This document shows, piece by piece, positions 4,323 through 6,577 of a stretch of DNA of 6,577 bases (its first letter is position 1; each line of letters starts with the position of its first letter). The notes beneath the pieces were generated by a model. That model was given only the letters and a program-made list of their open reading frames with translations. It did no database searches and was not told the origin of the DNA. Source of the DNA: JAJRVH01 sp964505995 (GTDB taxonomy: Bacteria > Pseudomonadota > Zetaproteobacteria > Mariprofundales > Mariprofundaceae); contig CAZDLB010000097.1 of the NCBI GenBank assembly GCA_964505995.1, positions 1 through 6,577 of the forward strand, written 5' to 3'. Both the position numbers and the translations under genes were made by a program.

Positions 4323-6321
4323 GGCCTCGCTGAGGCAGGCCATCGCGGAACTCCGGGAGGAACTGAAACAGCACAACTACCGCTACTATGTTCTGGACCG
4401 GCCGACGATTTCCGATGCCGAATATGATCGCCTGCTGCGCAGGCTGGAGGAGATGGAGCGCGAGCTCAATGAGCCCGTGCCGCCGGATTCGCCGACCCAG
4501 ACGGTAGGCGCGCCTCCCAGTTCGACCTTTGCCGAACGCCAGCATGGCCTGCCGATGCTCTCGCTGGCCAATGCCTTTGACGATGCCGAGGTTGAGGCCT
4601 TTGATCGCCGAATCCGCGAACTTCTCGGCGATACGTCATTTCATTACATCATTGAGCCGAAGATCGACGGTCTGGCGGTCAATCTGAGATATGAGCATGG
4701 GCGCCTGAGCATCGGTGCCACGCGCGGTGACGGGCGCGTCGGCGAGGACGTGACCGACAATATCCGCACCATCGACGACATCCCCTGGTCACTGCCCGAC
4801 GAGGATGTGCCGGAGGTTCTCGAGGTGCGCGGCGAGGTCTACATGTCCAGGCAGGCCTTTGCCGAGCTCAATGCGCGGCAGGAGGAGGCCGGTGAAAAAC
4901 CGTTTGCGAACCCGCGCAATGCCGCCGCCGGTTCCCTCAGGCAGCTGGATCCGCGCATCACCCGCAGCCGCCGGCTTGGCTTCTTCGCCTATGGCGTCGG
5001 CCTGGGGGGCGAGTCTCTGGCCCATACCCAGTTCGATCTGCTGCAACGGCTGGCTGGCTTCGGATTTCCGATCCAGGAGGTGGAACGGGCTGAATCCGTT
5101 GCGCAGCTGCTGGATAGTTATCAGCGCCTTCTGGCAAGGCGCGGCAGCCTGCCCTACGAGATCGACGGCGTGGTCTACAAGGTGGATGAATTCGAGCTGC
5201 AGCAGCGACTGGGCGCGGTCTCGCGTTCGCCTCGCTGGGCGATAGCGCACAAGTTTCCGGCCGAGGAAGTCGAAACCGTCGTCAGGAAGATCATCTGGCA
5301 GGTTGGCCGCACCGGCGTGATCACGCCGGTGGCCGAGATGCAGCCGGTGGCGGTTGGCGGGGTGACGGTTTCAAGGGCGACGTTGCACAATGTCGAGGAG
5401 CTGGCGCGCAAGCAGGTGTATCCTGGGGCGCGCGTGATCGTGCGGCGGGCCGGGGATGTGATTCCCGAGGTGGTGCGGGTGGTGGATGCGGACAATTCTC
5501 ATCCGCTGCCCGAGATTCCCGCCGTCTGTCCCAGCTGTGGTGCCAGCGTCTATCGGCTGGATGGCGAGGTTGCGATCCGCTGCAGCGGCGGTCTTTCCTG
5601 TCCGGATCAGCTGAAGGAGCGGCTGAGGCATTTCGTATCCCGGGGGGCGATGGATATCGAGGGGCTGGGCGAAAAGCTGATTGCGCGCCTGGTGGATGAG
5701 GGGCTCGTGGACAGCGTCGCCGGGCTTTACGAGCTGGACTGGGAGCAGACCCTGGACTGGAGCGGCATGGGCCGCAGGAAGCTCGACAATCTGAAGAAGG
5801 CCATCGAAAAGAGCAAAACCAGGCCGCTGGCCCGCTTCATCTATGCCCTTGGGATTCGCCATGTGGGCCAGGCGACCGCCGCGTCCCTGGCCCAGCACTT
5901 CGGCAGCTTTCAGGCGCTTTCGACGGCCGATAAGGAATCCCTGCTGGCTATCCCGGACATCGGCCCGGAAGTGGCCTCAAGCATTCTCAGCTTCTTTGCC
6001 GAGGCGCACAATCGCGAGGTGCTGCAGCGGCTGTTCCGGGCCGGGGTCAGGCCCGAGGATGCGCAGCTCGCCCGTCAGGACCATGCGCTCAGCGGCAAGA
6101 CGGTGGTGCTGACCGGCAGCTTCGCCCATATCACCCGGCGGGAGGCGCAGGAGCGCCTGCGACAGCTGGGTGCGCGACCCTCCGGTTCGGTTTCCTCGAA
6201 GACGGACCTGGTCATTGCCGGCGAAAAGGCCGGGTCGAAGCTGACGAAGGCCCGCGAACTCGGCATTGAAATCGCCGATGAAAAGCAGCTGCTGGCATGG
6301 CTTGGAATCGAAGTGGAGTGA
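4294..6321 (+). CDS. ligA: NAD+-dependent DNA ligase LigA
   Basis: A complete 675-residue ligase (E. coli LigA is 671) that seals nicks in replication and repair, using NAD+ to adenylate itself and releasing AMP and NMN. Domain Ia (about 10-75) has HNYRYYVLDRPTISDAEYD, the NMN-binding element. The adenylation domain holds the nucleotidyl lysine Lys123 in EPKIDG, VRGEVYM (178-184), EIDGVVYKVD (289-298) and AIAHKFPAEE with Lys320. An OB fold follows (about 330-405; GRTGVITPVAE). The zinc finger has Cys412, Cys415, Cys430 and Cys436. Helix-hairpin-helix repeats run from about 445 to 590, and a BRCT domain (598-675; GKTVVLTGSF, KTDLVIAGEKAGSKL) closes it. No key residue is missing. It is placed behind envelope redox genes, which says little about its job; it overlaps the thioredoxin gene by 29 bases. 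In E. coli ligA follows zipA, unlike here. Confidence 0.98.
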   Translation: MSRSKDSRDEASLRQAIAELREELKQHNYRYYVLDRPTISDAEYDRLLRRLEEMERELNEPVPPDSPTQTVGAPPSSTFAERQHGLPMLSLANAFDDAEVEAFDRRIRELLGDTSFHYIIEPKIDGLAVNLRYEHGRLSIGATRGDGRVGEDVTDNIRTIDDIPWSLPDEDVPEVLEVRGEVYMSRQAFAELNARQEEAGEKPFANPRNAAAGSLRQLDPRITRSRRLGFFAYGVGLGGESLAHTQFDLLQRLAGFGFPIQEVERAESVAQLLDSYQRLLARRGSLPYEIDGVVYKVDEFELQQRLGAVSRSPRWAIAHKFPAEEVETVVRKIIWQVGRTGVITPVAEMQPVAVGGVTVSRATLHNVEELARKQVYPGARVIVRRAGDVIPEVVRVVDADNSHPLPEIPAVCPSCGASVYRLDGEVAIRCSGGLSCPDQLKERLRHFVSRGAMDIEGLGEKLIARLVDEGLVDSVAGLYELDWEQTLDWSGMGRRKLDNLKKAIEKSKTRPLARFIYALGIRHVGQATAASLAQHFGSFQALSTADKESLLAIPDIGPEVASSILSFFAEAHNREVLQRLFRAGVRPEDAQLARQDHALSGKTVVLTGSFAHITRREAQERLRQLGARPSGSVSSKTDLVIAGEKAGSKLTKARELGIEIADEKQLLAWLGIEVE

Positions 6322-6333
6322 GCTTCGGCCGCT

Positions 6334-6577
6334 TCAGTCGCTCTGTTGCACAAGCTGTTCCAGTTTCGTCTCATCCAGCAATTCGTCGAGCATGACGCCG
6401 GCCCAGCGAGGGTCTTCGTCCTGAACCCATGCCACGGTCGCACGACCCAGCTCCACCGGGGTGGCCGGGCCGGCCGGCATGAGCGCCAGATGCACACGCT
6501 GGCCGATCTCCATCGGCGTGTGCTTCAGCAGGAAGCTGAGCCCGCCTCCGGAGATATCCCGGCAGCGGGACTGAAAG
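6334..6577 (-). CDS. PilZ-domain protein, C-terminal part (runs off right edge)
   Basis: The last 80 residues of a minus-strand gene whose start is beyond the window. The sequence reads as the core of a PilZ domain: SRCRDISGGGLSFLL carries the D/N-x-S-x-x-G motif (Asp-Ile-Ser-Gly-Gly-Gly), followed by PMEIGQRVHLAL, the alternating strand GRATVAWVQ and WAGVMLDEL, ending in an acidic and glutamine-rich tail. PilZ domains commonly bind cyclic di-GMP through an R-x-x-x-R motif that precedes D-x-S-x-x-G. That arginine motif would lie mostly outside the window, so binding cannot be judged. It converges on ligA with 12 bases between the stops and no visible terminator. Whether it is a stand-alone PilZ protein or the tail of a larger one is unknown. 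Confidence 0.78.
   Translation of the reverse strand, partial: FQSRCRDISGGGLSFLLKHTPMEIGQRVHLALMPAGPATPVELGRATVAWVQDEDPRWAGVMLDELLDETKLEQLVQQSD

Noticed and set aside
6322..6340. Possible bidirectional terminator between ligA and the PilZ gene
   Set aside because: The GC-rich sequence does not form a stable inverted repeat and no T run follows on either strand.
6075..6497. Minus-strand open frame across the ligA end and downstream region
   Set aside because: It overlaps the conserved BRCT domain of ligA and is out of frame with the PilZ-like sequence, which is the better reading of 6334-6577.

Overview
This is a GC-rich, densely coding bacterial window, most likely from a gammaproteobacterium. 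The lineage call is an inference. It rests on L-aspartate oxidase (nadB) next to an rseC-mucD pair, and on the E. coli-like form of NAD+-dependent DNA ligase. The order or family cannot be fixed from the sequence alone. A run of exactly 100 N inside mucD shows that this is a draft scaffold with an unsized gap.

Layout. On the minus strand, reading leftward from about 1720, is complete nadB (L-aspartate oxidase). It runs through a 4-base ATGA overlap into acyP (acylphosphatase), which is cut by the left edge. A 120-base divergent region (1721-1840) separates nadB from a plus-strand series: rseC (1841-2299), a 125-base spacer, a MucD/DegP-type periplasmic protease (2425-3540, gap inside), an 82-residue glutaredoxin-like protein (3544-3792), a TlpA/ResA-type membrane-anchored thioredoxin (3789-4322) and ligA (4294-6321). 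The last four genes are spaced by 3, -4 and -29 bases, so they are probably co-transcribed and partly translationally coupled. Beyond ligA, 12 bases separate it from a convergent minus-strand gene for a PilZ-domain protein, cut by the right edge.

How the genes fit together. NadB makes iminoaspartate for de novo NAD synthesis, and LigA consumes NAD+. The two lie in different transcription units and are probably only incidentally close. RseC, MucD and the thioredoxin are cell-envelope or periplasmic proteins concerned with redox state and protein quality, and the glutaredoxin-like protein extends the redox theme into the cytoplasm. In many gammaproteobacteria nadB borders rpoE-rseA-rseB-rseC/mucD. 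Here the rpoE-rseA-rseB block is absent between nadB and rseC, and the protease is followed by thioredoxin and ligA.

I found no RNA gene, CRISPR array, insertion sequence, phage gene or clear intrinsic terminator. No undescribed system can be supported. The points worth a second look are the altered sigma-E neighbourhood, the hidden protease active site, the ligA overlap, and short palindromic sequence around the nadB start.
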